Positions 16,023-26,250 of a stretch of DNA of 44,933 nucleotides are shown in pieces; positions within the stretch are counted from its first letter, which is position 1, and each line of letters starts with the position of its first letter. Origin of the DNA: Acidobacteriaceae bacterium (GTDB taxonomy: Bacteria > Acidobacteriota > Terriglobia > Terriglobales > Acidobacteriaceae); contig PLDC01000006.1 of assembly GCA_003134995.1 (NCBI GenBank), positions 94,148-139,080 on the forward strand. Direction: 5' to 3'. The notes below the pieces were generated by a model. It was given only the letters and a program-made list of their open reading frames with translations. It did no database searches and had not been told where the DNA came from. The position numbers and the translations under genes are program-made.

Positions 16023-16943
16023 CTATGACACTACTCGCGGCGCGGAGGTGGACTCCGCCTGCTCGTGCGCATGGTAGCTCGAGCGCACCATCGGTCCAGA
16101 CTCGACGTGGCGGAAACCAAAGCGCAGCGCTTCATTGCGCAGTTCGCGGAATTCATCCGGCGTATAGAACCGCGTGATCGGCAAGTGATCGCGCGAAGGG
16201 CGCAGATACTGCCCTACCGTAAGAATGTCAACGCCGCGCCCGCCGAGATCGCGAAACACTTCGATCAATTCCTGCGTGGATTCGCCCAGCCCAACCATCA
16301 CGCCACTCTTCGTCACCATGCCCGGAGAAAACTTCTTGGCATTTTCCAGCAGCGTGAGAGTGCGTTCGTAACGTGCCCCAGAGCGCACCGCGCGATAAAG
16401 CCGCGGCACGGTTTCCGTGTTGTGATTGAGCACGTCAGGCTGTGCCGCGAGCACGATCTTCAGCGGCTCTTCGAGTCCTTGAAAATCCGGGATTAGCACT
16501 TCGATGCGGCAATCGGAAATCAGTTCGCGAATCTCGCGAATCGTCTCGGCAAAAACCCGAGCGCCGCCAACATTGTCATCGTCTCGATTCACGCTGGTCA
16601 CGACCGCATGCTTCAACCCAAGCGTAGCCACAGCCTCAGCCACGCGGCGCGGCTCGTCCCAGTCGATCGGCTCTGGACGGCCTTTCGGCACAGCGCAAAA
16701 TCCGCAACGCCGCGTGCAGATATCGCCCAGCAACATGAAAGTCGCAGTCTTATGATTCCAGCACTCGCCGATGTTCGGACACTGCGCCGACTCGCAGACC
16801 GTGTGCAACCCCAACCCACGCGCCAGTTTTTTCAGCTCGTGAAAGTTATCGCCGACGGGAGCCTTGGCGCGCAACCACTCCGGCTTAGGCACGCGCACCG
16901 GCGGCCCAACCTCGATCTGAATCAGTTGAGAAGTTCCAGCCAT
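16023..16943 (-). CDS. lipA: lipoyl synthase
   Basis: A 306-residue radical-SAM enzyme that inserts two sulfur atoms into protein-bound octanoyl groups. The auxiliary cluster motif CESAQCPNIGEC at about residues 51-62 has the family Cx4Cx5C spacing. The radical-SAM CxxxCxxC (CTRRCGFC) follows at about 76-83. DDNVGGARVF, HNTETVPRLYR, KSGVMVGLGES and the C-terminal RSSYHA also match. ATG 16943 fits the family N-terminus. It lies in a minus-strand run with the small membrane gene (37 bp upstream) and the TauE/SafE gene (7 bp downstream). No lipB is seen here. Confidence 0.97.
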   Translation of the reverse strand: MAGTSQLIQIEVGPPVRVPKPEWLRAKAPVGDNFHELKKLARGLGLHTVCESAQCPNIGECWNHKTATFMLLGDICTRRCGFCAVPKGRPEPIDWDEPRRVAEAVATLGLKHAVVTSVNRDDDNVGGARVFAETIREIRELISDCRIEVLIPDFQGLEEPLKIVLAAQPDVLNHNTETVPRLYRAVRSGARYERTLTLLENAKKFSPGMVTKSGVMVGLGESTQELIEVFRDLGGRGVDILTVGQYLRPSRDHLPITRFYTPDEFRELRNEALRFGFRHVESGPMVRSSYHAHEQAESTSAPRVVS

Positions 16944-16980
16944 CTATTCGATTCTATCAGTCGCAGCAACTCGGACCGCC

Positions 16981-17166
16981 CTACTTCCACCTTCGCGCGC
17001 TACGAATTAGGCCGTAGGCGACCACGCAGAACCAGAAGTCGATTAGCAAGCCCAAGTCGAGCTGAAACGGCCGGTGCCGCGGCAGAGGAAGAAAGTACGC
17101 CAGAAAGAAGTACGCCACATTGCCGAGGATGACGGCAGAGAGAGCTTGGAGCAGGTTTAGCAGCAC
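16981..17166 (-). CDS. small membrane protein (61 aa)
   Basis: A 61-residue frame starting at GTG 17166, seven bases after the DUF4184 gene stop. It has two predicted membrane spans (LLQALSAVILGNVAYFFLAYFL and LGLLIDFWFCVVAYGLI), a linker PLPRHRPFQLD and a basic tail RSARRWK. This composition is typical of small bacterial two-span proteins. No clear ribosome-binding site is seen, so translation may be coupled to the upstream gene. Function unknown. Confidence 0.65.
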   Translation of the reverse strand: MLLNLLQALSAVILGNVAYFFLAYFLPLPRHRPFQLDLGLLIDFWFCVVAYGLIRSARRWK

Positions 17167-17172
17167 CAGAGT

Positions 17173-17994
17173 TTAGACACCGGCGTCCTGGCGAGTGGCC
17201 CATTTGGACGACGAAACATTCTTACTTCTGATTGAGAAGGTTGAGAAGATTCCATACGCTACCAGTTGCCACCAGACGAGTGCTATCGCAGCGACCACCA
17301 GCACGCCGACGAATCGCCTCTCCGAAGGATGATCATTGGGAATCCCGACGACAGCAACTGCCCGGATGACTGCGCCCGCCGTCGCTACGGTTGTTACAAC
17401 AACACTAATAGTGATTTTCTGCGCAAGCGATGCGGCATCGACAAGGGGTTGACTGCCGGGTTTGGTGGCGCGATAGCGAAGTACCAGCCACGCTGAGAAT
17501 ATTCCGACCCCGGCGATTGTGCTGCCATGTTGTAACGCCTTGTAGAAGGGAATCAGTCCTATGATCGGCAAGTGAATCGTTTGGCCGAGCATTGCCCAGT
17601 GACGGAGCGGCCATGTGTTCGGATGAGTAAACGAGTCCCAAAGCAAATGAGTCATGATTCCGATAAGGATGGAACCAACGATCAGCGCAAATCTCGCGGG
17701 TCCACCAAAGTGGAATTTATGCAGATGACTAGTCAGCCTACGCTGGATCGCGTCCGGCAAGAGCCTTGCCAGAGGGAATTTTACAAATGCGTGGAAGAGC
17801 CAAAGCACCAGCAGCGCGAGAGGAAGAGTGAGAACAAAGGTGCCGAGCAGGCTGTGCCCGAACCTGTCGTGGATATTGAGGCGGAGAAAGTACTCGAAGT
17901 CCGGGGCGAAGGTGCCAACCAACAATCCCGAAAATATGAGGCGGAAGCGTCGAAACGGCAGAGCTGCGGCACCGTGTGCTAGGGTGAACGGCAC
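17173..17994 (-). CDS. DUF4184 family membrane protein
   Basis: A 273-residue protein starting at GTG 17994, giving VPFTLAHGAAALP, the hallmark N-terminus of DUF4184; an in-frame TTG at 18015 would add seven residues. FAPDFEYFLR (about residues 31-40) and HLLWDSFTH (about 116-124) are the conserved acidic/histidine elements, which suggest a metal-binding site. Five to six membrane segments run through the protein. The family resembles membrane-bound metal-dependent hydrolases such as the YdjM/YfhO-like group, but no reaction is established. It heads a minus-strand run that leads to lipA. Confidence 0.85.
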   Translation of the reverse strand: MPFTLAHGAAALPFRRFRLIFSGLLVGTFAPDFEYFLRLNIHDRFGHSLLGTFVLTLPLALLVLWLFHAFVKFPLARLLPDAIQRRLTSHLHKFHFGGPARFALIVGSILIGIMTHLLWDSFTHPNTWPLRHWAMLGQTIHLPIIGLIPFYKALQHGSTIAGVGIFSAWLVLRYRATKPGSQPLVDAASLAQKITISVVVTTVATAGAVIRAVAVVGIPNDHPSERRFVGVLVVAAIALVWWQLVAYGIFSTFSIRSKNVSSSKWATRQDAGV

Positions 17995-18134
17995 GCTCCC
18001 ATTATCGCCCAACAATCTGCAGTCTGACTTGTTCGTCGGGGCTCCACGCTTTCCGGCGTGCGCGAGCCGAACGTGTAACCGGGCATGGCCTGCATCAGTC
18101 GCGTTGCTGCTAACATTCCTTCGGAAGCTCTTCC

Positions 18135-20333
18135 ATGGTTGAACTCACCACGCCAGTGCAGTACGTCAAGGGAGTCGGCCCCAAGCTGGCGGAGATCCTT
18201 GCCACCAAGCAAATCGCAACCGTCGGCGATCTTCTTCATTATCTGCCGTTTCGCTACGAAGACCGGCTGAACCCGCGCGGGATCGCGGAATTGCGGGCGG
18301 GCGAAATGGCCACCGTGATTGGCGAGGTGCGCAACTCCGGTTTGTTTCGCACCCGGCGCATGCCGATTTTTCAATTAACTGTCGGCCAGGGACGGTCGCG
18401 CCTGAAATGTTTGTGGTTCAACGCAACTTACCTTCAAGATAAGTTCAAGCCCGGCCAGTTAATCGCGCTCTACGGAAAAGTTGAGCAGGATTCGCGCAGC
18501 GGCGAGCTGCAGATTATGCAGCCGCAGTTTGAAATGTTGGGCGATTCAGGCGCAGATGGAGCGGACGACAAAGCAGCAGCGTCTCTCGAAGTGGGGCGCA
18601 TCGTCCCGATTTATGAGTCGGCGGAACAAGGGCGCGTGACAGCACGCTGGTTTCGGCGGATTATCCGGACTGCGCTGGACGACCTCACTCCAGAGCTTGC
18701 GGAAACGATTCCAGCGGCCGTACGCGAGCGCCTGGCACTGGTTTCGCCGCGAGAAGCTTTATGGAAAGTTCACTGGCCAGAAGCTGGAGAGAGCTTTGAA
18801 GACCTGCAGTCGTCGCGCACGCCGGCGCACATCCGCCTCATCTTTGAAGAATTATTTTTCATCGAATTGGGATTGGAACTTAAGCGGCGCCAGCAGAAGG
18901 CGCAGACCGGCATTGCTTTTCGTCTGGACGACCGGGTACGGCAGGCGATCAAGAAAATTTTGCCGTTTCACCCCACGGCGGCGCAGAAGCGCGTGTTAAA
19001 AGAGATTGCCGATGACATGCAAAAGCCGCACCCCATGCGGCGTTTGTTGCAGGGAGATGTAGGCTCGGGGAAAACTATCATTGGTTTTCAGGCGGCGATC
19101 ATCGCCATCGAAAATGGCTATCAGGTAGCGCTGATGGCGCCTACCGAGATTCTGGCACAGCAGCATTATTTTTCCGCGCGCAGAATTCTGGAGAATGCCG
19201 GATACAGAATCGTTCTGCTCACCGGCTCTCTGGAGGCTGACCGCAAGCGCGAAATCCGCCGGCACATCGCGCAGGGAAACGCGCAGCTTGTGATCGGCAC
19301 GCATGCTCTGCTCGAAGAGAAAGTCGAGTTCGCGAAGCCGGGGCTGGTGATCGTTGACGAGCAGCATCGCTTCGGCGTTTTGCAGCGGCTAAAGCTGATG
19401 AAGAAATCCGGAGACGCCGGAGGAAATAAAGGTGCTGCCCTCACGGAATCCGAAGCCGAGGCAGCCAAAACAAGTTTGGCAGAGCCTGATGTTCTAGTGA
19501 TGACTGCAACTCCCATCCCGCGCACGCTGGCGCTCACGCTTCATGGAGATCTCGACCTCAGCGTGCTCGATGAGCTTCCTCCGGGCCGCACGCCGATCGT
19601 CACGCGCAGAATCACCGACGACCGCTCACCGGAGGTGTGGGATTTCGTGCGCAAGCAGGTCGCAAAGGGACATCAGGTCTATGTGGTCTATCCGGTCATT
19701 GCGGAAAATGAAGAGACCGAGCTGAAAGCTGCGATCAAGATGTACCGCGAGCTGAGCGGAAAAATCTTCGCCGATCTGAAAGTCGGGCTGCTGCACGGGC
19801 GGCTCGATTCCGAATTGAAAGACCAGGTCATGCGGATGTTTCAGAAAGGCGAGTTGCAAATTCTGGTCGCGACCACCGTGATTGAAGTTGGCGTGGATGT
19901 GCCGAATGCAACCGTGATGGTGATCGAGCACGCGGAACGGTTCGGCCTGGCGCAGCTTCACCAGTTGCGCGGCCGCATTGGGCGCGGGGCGGCGAAGTCC
20001 TACTGCATTTTGATGACTGGCGGCAAGGTGACCGAAGAGGGCGAGCGCCGGCTCGATGCCATGGTGCGCACCAACGACGGCTTTCAGATCGCCGAGCTCG
20101 ATTTAGAACTTCGAGGGCCGGGAGAATTCTTCGGCACGCGCCAAGCAGGCATGCCGAGCTTTCGCGTGGCGAGTTTAATCCGTGACCGGCAGTTGCTGGA
20201 ACTCGCGAAACGAGAAGCCGCGGCCGTAATGGCGGGGCCGAATGCCGAAGTCACGCAAGTGGAGATCAGCCGCGCCCTCGTCGCCTTGCGCACGCGCTGG
20301 CAACATACGTACGGACTGGTAGAAGTGGGTTGA
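18135..20333 (+). CDS. recG: ATP-dependent DNA helicase RecG
   Basis: A 732-residue helicase that processes stalled replication forks and Holliday junctions. The N-terminal wedge part starts TPVQYVKGVGPKLAEIL and has the OB-fold around residues 55-150. Motif I (Walker A) GDVGSGKT is at about 306-313. Motif II, DEQH, is at about 408-411, followed by RFGV. Motif III is MTATPIPRTLALT. Motifs IV-VI lie in the second RecA lobe (LLHGRLDS, ATTVIEVGVDVPNA and QLHQLRGRIGRG). The C-terminal TRCF-like region GPGEFFGTRQAGMP is intact. Length is normal. Confidence 0.97.
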   Translation: MVELTTPVQYVKGVGPKLAEILATKQIATVGDLLHYLPFRYEDRLNPRGIAELRAGEMATVIGEVRNSGLFRTRRMPIFQLTVGQGRSRLKCLWFNATYLQDKFKPGQLIALYGKVEQDSRSGELQIMQPQFEMLGDSGADGADDKAAASLEVGRIVPIYESAEQGRVTARWFRRIIRTALDDLTPELAETIPAAVRERLALVSPREALWKVHWPEAGESFEDLQSSRTPAHIRLIFEELFFIELGLELKRRQQKAQTGIAFRLDDRVRQAIKKILPFHPTAAQKRVLKEIADDMQKPHPMRRLLQGDVGSGKTIIGFQAAIIAIENGYQVALMAPTEILAQQHYFSARRILENAGYRIVLLTGSLEADRKREIRRHIAQGNAQLVIGTHALLEEKVEFAKPGLVIVDEQHRFGVLQRLKLMKKSGDAGGNKGAALTESEAEAAKTSLAEPDVLVMTATPIPRTLALTLHGDLDLSVLDELPPGRTPIVTRRITDDRSPEVWDFVRKQVAKGHQVYVVYPVIAENEETELKAAIKMYRELSGKIFADLKVGLLHGRLDSELKDQVMRMFQKGELQILVATTVIEVGVDVPNATVMVIEHAERFGLAQLHQLRGRIGRGAAKSYCILMTGGKVTEEGERRLDAMVRTNDGFQIAELDLELRGPGEFFGTRQAGMPSFRVASLIRDRQLLELAKREAAAVMAGPNAEVTQVEISRALVALRTRWQHTYGLVEVG

Positions 20334-20358
20334 ACCTACCCTGGAAGAAAAGTTCTAA

Positions 20359-21597
20359 CTACTCCGACCAGCGCCGAAACAGCAGAGCGCCGTTCGTACC
20401 GCCGAAGCCGAAAGAATTCGACATCGCGTATTCGAGCTTTGCTTTGCGAGCGTGATTGGGGACGAAGTCCATGCCGACAGTTTCCGGGTCCTGGCTTACG
20501 AGATTAATCGTGGGCGGCAGGATCTGATCGCGCAGGGCCAGCACGGTTATTCCCGCCTCAAGTCCGCCCGCGCCTCCCAGCAGATGGCCGGTCATCGACT
20601 TGGTGGAACTCACCGGCAGCTTGTGCTCGCCAAAGAAATTGCGGATGGCGTGCGCTTCGAGCGCATCGCCGATGGGAGTGGAAGTGCCGTGGGCATTGAC
20701 GTAATCGACCTTATCCGCGCTGATGCCGGCATCGCGCGCGGCGTTTCGCATCACGCGGAATCCGCCTTCATGCTCGGGAGCCGGCTGCGTCATATGATAA
20801 GCATCGCCTGACATTCCGTAGCCGGCAATTTCGGCAAGAATCGGCGCGCCGCGTTTTTTCGCGTGCTCCAGTTCTTCCAGCACCAGAATGCCCGCGCCCT
20901 CGCCCATGACAAAGCCATCGCGATCTTTATCCCAGGGACGGCTGGCTTTTTCGGGATCGTCATTGCGGGTGGAAAGCGCTCGCATCGCGGCAAATCCGCC
21001 CACGCCCATCGGCGTGATCGCGGCCTCCGACCCGCCAGCGATCATCACGTCGGCGTCATTGTGCTGGATGATGCGAAAAGAATCTCCAATGGAATGCGCG
21101 CTGGTTGTGCAGGCAGTAGCCGTGGCCTCGTTCGGGCCCTTCGCGCCCAGCCTCATTGAAACGTGCCCAGCCGCAAGATTAATAATGGCCGCCGGAATAA
21201 AAAACGGAGAAATCTTTCGCGGCCCGCCTTCAAACAAAGCAGTGTGTTCGCGTTCGATAATGTCGAACCCGCCAATGCCCGATCCAATATGCACGCCCAC
21301 GCGCTCGTCATTTTCGGGCGTGATTTTCAGTGCAGACATTTTGAACGCTTCATCCGCGGCCGCAATCGCCAAATGGATGAAGCGTCCCATCTTCTTCACT
21401 TCTTTTTTCTCGATAAAGTTCAGCGGATCGAAGTTCTTGACCTCGGCGGCGATCTGGCAGGCGAAAGCACTGGAGTCGAACTGCGTGATGCGAGCCACGC
21501 CGCTCTTGCCGGCGAGCACGGCCTCCCACACCGCTCCGGTGGTATTTCCCACTCCACAGATCAGGCCGATGCCGGTAACTACGACCCTGCGTCCCAA
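20359..21597 (-). CDS. fabF: 3-oxoacyl-ACP synthase II
   Basis: A 412-residue condensing enzyme of fatty-acid elongation. The start TTG 21597 gives LGRRVVVTGIGLICGVG, like the family N-terminus; GGTGG lies about eight bases upstream and the start directly follows the acpP stop. GTG 21609 is an alternative. Catalytic Cys163 sits in TATACTTSAHS. The two histidines are in NAHGTSTPIGD and KSMTGHLLGGAGG. The end NSFGFGGTNGALLFRR is typical. Its substrate carrier is the neighbouring ACP, with which it forms a tight operon. Confidence 0.96.
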   Translation of the reverse strand: MGRRVVVTGIGLICGVGNTTGAVWEAVLAGKSGVARITQFDSSAFACQIAAEVKNFDPLNFIEKKEVKKMGRFIHLAIAAADEAFKMSALKITPENDERVGVHIGSGIGGFDIIEREHTALFEGGPRKISPFFIPAAIINLAAGHVSMRLGAKGPNEATATACTTSAHSIGDSFRIIQHNDADVMIAGGSEAAITPMGVGGFAAMRALSTRNDDPEKASRPWDKDRDGFVMGEGAGILVLEELEHAKKRGAPILAEIAGYGMSGDAYHMTQPAPEHEGGFRVMRNAARDAGISADKVDYVNAHGTSTPIGDALEAHAIRNFFGEHKLPVSSTKSMTGHLLGGAGGLEAGITVLALRDQILPPTINLVSQDPETVGMDFVPNHARKAKLEYAMSNSFGFGGTNGALLFRRWSE

Positions 21598-21598
21598 A

Positions 21599-21844
21599 CT
21601 ACTTGCCACCTTTCGAATGCTTCCCGATGTAATCGATGGCGTCCTGCACGGTGCGGATCTTTTCCGCGTCCTCGTCCGGGATCTCGATGTCGAAGCCTTC
21701 TTCAAACGCCATCACGAGTTCGACCGTATCCAGTGAATCCGCGCCCAGGTCGTCCACAAACGACGCGCTGGAAGTAACTTCGCCTTCATCCACACCCAAC
21801 TGCTCCACGATAATCTGCTTCACTTTCTCTTCAACGGCTGCCAT
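21599..21844 (-). CDS. acpP: acyl carrier protein
   Basis: An 81-residue acidic carrier with the phosphopantetheine site [12 protein letters not shown]; Ser37 is the predicted attachment residue. The start [18 protein letters not shown] and the last helix [12 protein letters not shown] are typical. GAGGAAAAAC precedes the ATG at 21844. It delivers growing acyl chains to FabF, whose gene begins within a few bases of its stop. A plausible promoter is seen at 21958-21987. Confidence 0.97.
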   Translation of the reverse strand: MAAVEEKVKQIIVEQLGVDEGEVTSSASFVDDLGADSLDTVELVMAFEEGFDIEIPDEDAEKIRTVQDAIDYIGKHSKGGK

Positions 21845-21957
21845 GTTTTTCCTCGCTTAATCTCAGGTTAGATTTGAAATTCGATATCCGGGACTCAACA
21901 TCGCCAAATTAGATCGTCTCTCTCAGATGCAACTGCGGCGGAAAAAGGCGAACGTGT

Positions 21958-21987
21958 AGTGTAACGGTCCCGGTAAACAGCTGTAAA
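21958..21987 (-). promoter_or_regulatory. probable promoter of acpP-fabF
   Basis: On the minus strand TTTACA (21987-21982) and TACACT (21963-21958) are separated by 18 bases. The boxes match the sigma70 consensus at five and four of six positions. The leader to the acpP ATG would be about 105 bases. Confidence 0.5.
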
Positions 21988-22067
21988 GGAAGCGCACGCC
22001 CTTGCAAACCAGCGCTGTAATATACCTCCAGCATCCTAAACTTCGCCGCAAGTAACGGTCAAACCAC

Positions 22068-22517
22068 ATGCGTGCAGTCGTGCAACGGGTAAGCCGCGCT
22101 CAAGTCGCTGCCCACGGAGAATTCACCGGCCAGATCGGCCTCGGCCTGCTCGTCTTGCTGGGGGTAGGCCGGGACGATACCGAGGCAGACGCAATCTACC
22201 TGTCGGAAAAAGTCGCTGGCCTGCGAGTCTTCGAAGATGCCGAAGGAAAAATGAATTTAAGCGTGCATGACGTCGGCGGCAGCGTGCTGGCGGTCTCGCA
22301 GTTCACGCTCTACGGCGACGTGAGACGAGGCAAGCGCCCATCCTTCGATGCCGCCGCGCCGCCCGAAAAAGCGCGCCAACTCTACGAATTCTTCGTAGAA
22401 CAGATTCGCGCCGCCGGCCTGCACTGCGAAACCGGCCGCTTCCAGGAAATGATGCAAGTGGAACTGGTGAACGAGGGCCCAGTGACGATCCTTCTGGATT
22501 CGACGAAGGCGTTCTAA
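22068..22517 (+). CDS. dtd: D-aminoacyl-tRNA deacylase
   Basis: A 149-residue protein that removes D-amino acids wrongly loaded on tRNA. The N-terminus [13 protein letters not shown] is diagnostic. SQFTLYGD carries the conserved Thr80 in the cross-subunit active site. The second motif is [11 protein letters not shown], with Glu where many family members have another residue, and the Gly-Pro pair is intact. Length is normal. It is divergent from acpP, with about 220 bp between them that hold the acpP promoter. Confidence 0.96.
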   Translation: MRAVVQRVSRAQVAAHGEFTGQIGLGLLVLLGVGRDDTEADAIYLSEKVAGLRVFEDAEGKMNLSVHDVGGSVLAVSQFTLYGDVRRGKRPSFDAAAPPEKARQLYEFFVEQIRAAGLHCETGRFQEMMQVELVNEGPVTILLDSTKAF

Positions 22518-22562
22518 GGCAAACTCTAGCTTCAGCATAACGAGCTCGATCCGGTTGCGCCG

Positions 22563-25370
22563 CTATTGAGATGCCGTGCGCGTGTCTCGCAACAGGACTA
22601 CATCAGAAACACTGTGAATGCGAGCGATTGCCAGCAACTTGCCGTCCGGGGAGAATTGAAACGATAGAATCAGATCCGACGTAAAGTTGGTGAATCGATG
22701 GCCGGGCGAGCCGTCGAGCGGCTGAGTCCATATGTTCCCGACACCGTTCTCAACGAAAGTGTAGGCCACAGCCTTGCCATCCGGAGTGATTGCAATGACC
22801 GGATAAATGTCTGGCCGAGGCGTAAGGTATTTTGCCGGCGCGTCGGAGTTCGTGGTTACATCCACCAGGGCGACTTTTCTCGACGCAACACCCGTGCCGG
22901 CATCGCCTCGTACCTCGATCTCCGGCAACCACCTGCCGTCGGGCGAAAAATTCACTCCCCCTTGCATCCACCCGGTGGGGACCACGCTCGCCTTGACGAG
23001 TTCCGGAGTGCCCCCGGCAATGGGCATCTTGTTGATACGAAGCAAGACTGCGTCATAGTAATAAAAAGATTTCCCGTCAGGCAAGCATCTTGGATTTCCG
23101 TCTTCCTTCCCAGTAGTAAGCTGTTTTGGATTCGACCCGTCCGACTCCACTCGCCAGATGTTCTGCGCAGTCTTTCCCTCTCGAAGATATGTGCTGAAGA
23201 GGATGGGGCCGCCTTCGCCGCAAACTGACGACGACTGTATCGTCTCCGAAGGGTCGCTCAGCAAAGTAGTTTGGTGACTGCCGTCGGGCGACATTCGCAG
23301 GATCGAGTGTGCCATGGTGACGATCACGTCTCCATGGCTATCCCAATCGACGACCCTGACATTCGCCTGATTAGGAAGGCCCGGTACCATCACAGGCACG
23401 CCATCCCTTGTATTGGAAACAAGGAAAACGGAATCAGACTGTTGCAACTGAATCGAGACGATCGCTTTGCCGTCCTCAGAAAGACTCAGCGTCCGATAAC
23501 CGCGTGAGTCGCTGGTAAGCGAGCGGAACCGGCCACTGGGATAGGAAACAAATCCAATTTGCCCATTGGTTGCGGCCGAAGCGCCGTCCCTGTAATTTAC
23601 GAGCAGTCCGCGCCCGTCCAGAGTCCACGCCAAGTCTGAGAATTCTCTGTCCGGGAGCGACGTGAGTGGAGTGTCCTTGGCAGTTGCGATCTCGAGCGTG
23701 CCGATCTGCCCACGGGAAATAAAAGCGATTCGCTTCCCGTCGGGCGACCACGAAAGCCTCTCCGCGGAACCCGGAGCGATTTGGAGAATCTTTTCGTCGC
23801 TTCCGTCCGTATTCGACGAGAGAAGACGATACTTGCCGACGTCGGGATCGTTATCCCGGAGATACGCCATGCGTTTGCCATCCCCTGAAAATGTTGGGCC
23901 ACCATCAACGTCACGTACCAGAAGTTGTGGCGTGCCGCCGAGCACCGCCATTCGATACAGCAGGAACATCTCTCCCGCCGCATCGGCCGCTTTGCGGTAA
24001 AAGATAAAGCTGCCGTCCGGAGAAAACGCGGGGCTGCGTATGCTAAAAGAATCAGGCTCGAGAACCTGAGTGTTGCTGCCGCTCGGCACATTGCGAAGCC
24101 ACAGGCTATGTTTTCCTTTGTTGCTAACCACGCTTACGATGTACTTTCCGTCCGGGGAAATTGCCGCGGACACCGCCGTGCCGGAGTTGGTGACTTGCGA
24201 GACGGTAAAGGTTTGAAATGGGAGCGTCACGGTCCGGTTAGCCAGCAGCGAATACGCGCCGTAGCCTGCCGCGCCCAGCACTACAAGCGCAACCATTGCG
24301 CTGGCTGATAGCCCCAGTTTGTGCTGCTTCGCCGCAGCCAGCACAACCGAACTGCTGGAGCCATGCGCCGTTCCACTGCGAACCACAGCCTCGTTGCTGG
24401 CCGAACCGGACCCTGAACGTTGCGGTGCGGCGGAAGCGCCGCTTGCCTGCTCAACCGCCGCTGAAGAAGAACTCGCACCTGGGCTTCGCCCTGTGGAGGA
24501 ATCCCGCTTCAGCCGTTGCAGATCCGTACGCATATCCGCCGCGTGCTGGTAGCGCAGATTGCGGTCTTTCTCCATTGCCTTGTTGATGATCCGTTCCAGT
24601 TCAGACGGAACCTCCCGATTGAAACGAATCGGCGGAATCGGAGCGGAATCCAGGATCGCTTTGAGGATCACTCCCGAACTCTTGCCATGAAACGGCAACG
24701 TGCCTGTCGCCATTTCGTACAGCACGGCCCCAAACGAGAACATGTCACTGCGCGCATCTAACTCCCTTGCCCGCACCTGCTCCGGCGACATGTACGCTAC
24801 AGTTCCCAGCAGGGTTCCGGGACTGGTCAACTGATCCACATCCTGCCAGCCCGTCTGCGTTTCCAGGGATGAAACACTGCTCGAAGAGCCGGATGGGGGA
24901 GTGGTGACCTTCGCCAATCCAAAATCCAGAATCTTGGCGTGGCCACGCTTGGTAACAAATATGTTGGCGGGCTTCATGTCGCGGTGGACGATGCCTTCCG
25001 CGTGGGCCGCGTCGAGCGCGTCTGCTATCTCGATCGCGAGCGACAGGATCAACTCCGTTTCCATCGGTCGTCCGGCGATGCAATGTTTCAGCGTCAGCCC
25101 ATCCAGGAACTCCATGGCGATGAACGGCGTGATGTCCTGCTGCCCAATTTCATAGATCGTGCAGATGTTGGGATGGTTCAGTGCAGAGGCCGACTGCGCT
25201 TCCCGCTGAAAGCGGGCCAGGGCTTGGGGGTCTTTCGCAACTTCATCCGGCAGAAATTTCAGTGCTACAAATCGGCGCAGGGTTAAGTCCTCGGCCTTGT
25301 AGACCACACCCATGCCGCCGCCGCCAATTCTCTCGATTATGCGGTAATGCGAGACCGTTTGCCCAATCAT
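22563..25370 (-). CDS. membrane Ser/Thr protein kinase with C-terminal WD40/TolB-like propeller
   Basis: A 935-residue protein. The start [10 protein letters not shown] at 25370 is chosen because a promoter (TTGACT-18-TACGAT) ends just upstream; a more distal ATG at 25421 would lie before the -35 box. Kinase domain residues 10-270: glycine loop GGGGMG, Lys38 in ALKFL, HRD at 129-131 ([10 protein letters not shown]), DFG at 149-151, and SPEQ in the activation segment. A Ser/Ala-rich linker and one membrane span (about 353-375) follow. The outer part has at least seven SPDG repeats ([42 protein letters not shown]) typical of PD40/TolB propellers, probably a sensor domain outside the membrane. 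Targets are unknown. A paralogous kinase lies on the other side of efp. Confidence 0.93.
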   Translation of the reverse strand: MIGQTVSHYRIIERIGGGGMGVVYKAEDLTLRRFVALKFLPDEVAKDPQALARFQREAQSASALNHPNICTIYEIGQQDITPFIAMEFLDGLTLKHCIAGRPMETELILSLAIEIADALDAAHAEGIVHRDMKPANIFVTKRGHAKILDFGLAKVTTPPSGSSSSVSSLETQTGWQDVDQLTSPGTLLGTVAYMSPEQVRARELDARSDMFSFGAVLYEMATGTLPFHGKSSGVILKAILDSAPIPPIRFNREVPSELERIINKAMEKDRNLRYQHAADMRTDLQRLKRDSSTGRSPGASSSSAAVEQASGASAAPQRSGSGSASNEAVVRSGTAHGSSSSVVLAAAKQHKLGLSASAMVALVVLGAAGYGAYSLLANRTVTLPFQTFTVSQVTNSGTAVSAAISPDGKYIVSVVSNKGKHSLWLRNVPSGSNTQVLEPDSFSIRSPAFSPDGSFIFYRKAADAAGEMFLLYRMAVLGGTPQLLVRDVDGGPTFSGDGKRMAYLRDNDPDVGKYRLLSSNTDGSDEKILQIAPGSAERLSWSPDGKRIAFISRGQIGTLEIATAKDTPLTSLPDREFSDLAWTLDGRGLLVNYRDGASAATNGQIGFVSYPSGRFRSLTSDSRGYRTLSLSEDGKAIVSIQLQQSDSVFLVSNTRDGVPVMVPGLPNQANVRVVDWDSHGDVIVTMAHSILRMSPDGSHQTTLLSDPSETIQSSSVCGEGGPILFSTYLREGKTAQNIWRVESDGSNPKQLTTGKEDGNPRCLPDGKSFYYYDAVLLRINKMPIAGGTPELVKASVVPTGWMQGGVNFSPDGRWLPEIEVRGDAGTGVASRKVALVDVTTNSDAPAKYLTPRPDIYPVIAITPDGKAVAYTFVENGVGNIWTQPLDGSPGHRFTNFTSDLILSFQFSPDGKLLAIARIHSVSDVVLLRDTRTASQ

Positions 25371-25381
25371 AAGGCTCTGCA

Positions 25382-25411
25382 ATCGTAGGACGTAGTACAA
25401 GGGCAAGTCAA
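25382..25411 (-). promoter_or_regulatory. promoter of the first kinase gene
   Basis: On the minus strand TTGACT (25411-25406) and TACGAT (25387-25382) are 18 bases apart. Only 11 bases lie between the -10 box and the ATG at 25370, so the mRNA would have a leader of about 5 bases. The block around the -35 box is shared with the second kinase gene. Confidence 0.65.
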
Positions 25412-25586
25412 TGAAAGTCATGGGGCTGGCTGTGTCAAAAAGGCCGCCGAAACACCGCGCTTAAAATTACAAATTCCTCGACAACCCTCTGCCCTCCCAT
25501 CCCACAGCGCTTCACCCTATACTGGAAAGAAATTAATATCAGGAAGGCGTGCGCCTAAGCACCGACCATCCTTTCGAAGGGACTTC

Positions 25587-26159
25587 ATGGCCTCATTAAT
25601 CGACGCGATCAGTGTCAAACGCAAAACTTTGTTCGAACACGAAAACACTCCGTTCAGCTGCCTCGAAGCGGAGGTGAACACGCCTACCGCTCGTGGGGGC
25701 CAAACCCTGGTGCGCCTGAAGATGCGCAACCTTCTTACCAACGCCGTCTTTGAGAAGACCTTCAAGGCCAGCGACAAATTCAAGGAGCCCGACCTGCAAT
25801 CCGCCCAAGCCTCGTATCTCTACAGCGACGGCGACGGTTCTCACTTCCTCGACCAGGAAACCTTTGAGACCATCACCCTGAACGAGCAGATGGTCGGCGA
25901 CGCTTTGGACTTTCTAATCGACGGCGCATTGATCGAGCTGCGCCGCTTCAACGGCAATCCCATTGGATTAGAGCTGCCAATGTTCGTGGAGCTGAACGTC
26001 ACCTCCACCGAACCAGTCGTTCGCGGAGATCCATCCGGCGGCGGCTCCAAGCCAGCCCGCCTGGAAACCGGCCTAGAAATCCGCGTGCCCCTCTTCATCA
26101 AAGAAGGCGAAAAAGTAAAAGTCTCCACCGAGAACCGCGAGTTTTCCGGCAGAGCATGA
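25587..26159 (+). CDS. efp: elongation factor P family protein
   Basis: A 190-residue three-domain EF-P. The N-terminal KOW-like domain covers about residues 1-65, with ARGGQTLVRLKMRNLL at 35-50. The OB domain follows (SYLYSDGDGSHFLDQETFETI), and the C-terminal domain ends in RVPLFIKEGEKVKVST. EF-P binds between the P and E sites and relieves stalling at proline runs. The loop that carries the modified lysine in E. coli (PGKGQ) reads ARGGQ here, so there is no lysine at the tip; Arg36 is nearest. GAAGGGA lies before the ATG. It lies between two membrane kinase genes, divergent from the first. Confidence 0.93.
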   Translation: MASLIDAISVKRKTLFEHENTPFSCLEAEVNTPTARGGQTLVRLKMRNLLTNAVFEKTFKASDKFKEPDLQSAQASYLYSDGDGSHFLDQETFETITLNEQMVGDALDFLIDGALIELRRFNGNPIGLELPMFVELNVTSTEPVVRGDPSGGGSKPARLETGLEIRVPLFIKEGEKVKVSTENREFSGRA

Positions 26160-26250
26160 ACCGGGGCCAGATCGATGGCGGATCGTTGGCGAAATATTCC
26201 ACAGCAAATTGCGCGCCTGCACTCCTAGAGTGACCGAGGCCGACAAAGAT

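Noticed and set aside
20888..21736. 282-residue plus-strand frame over fabF and acpP
   Set aside because: Lies opposite two certain genes and has no recognisable domain.
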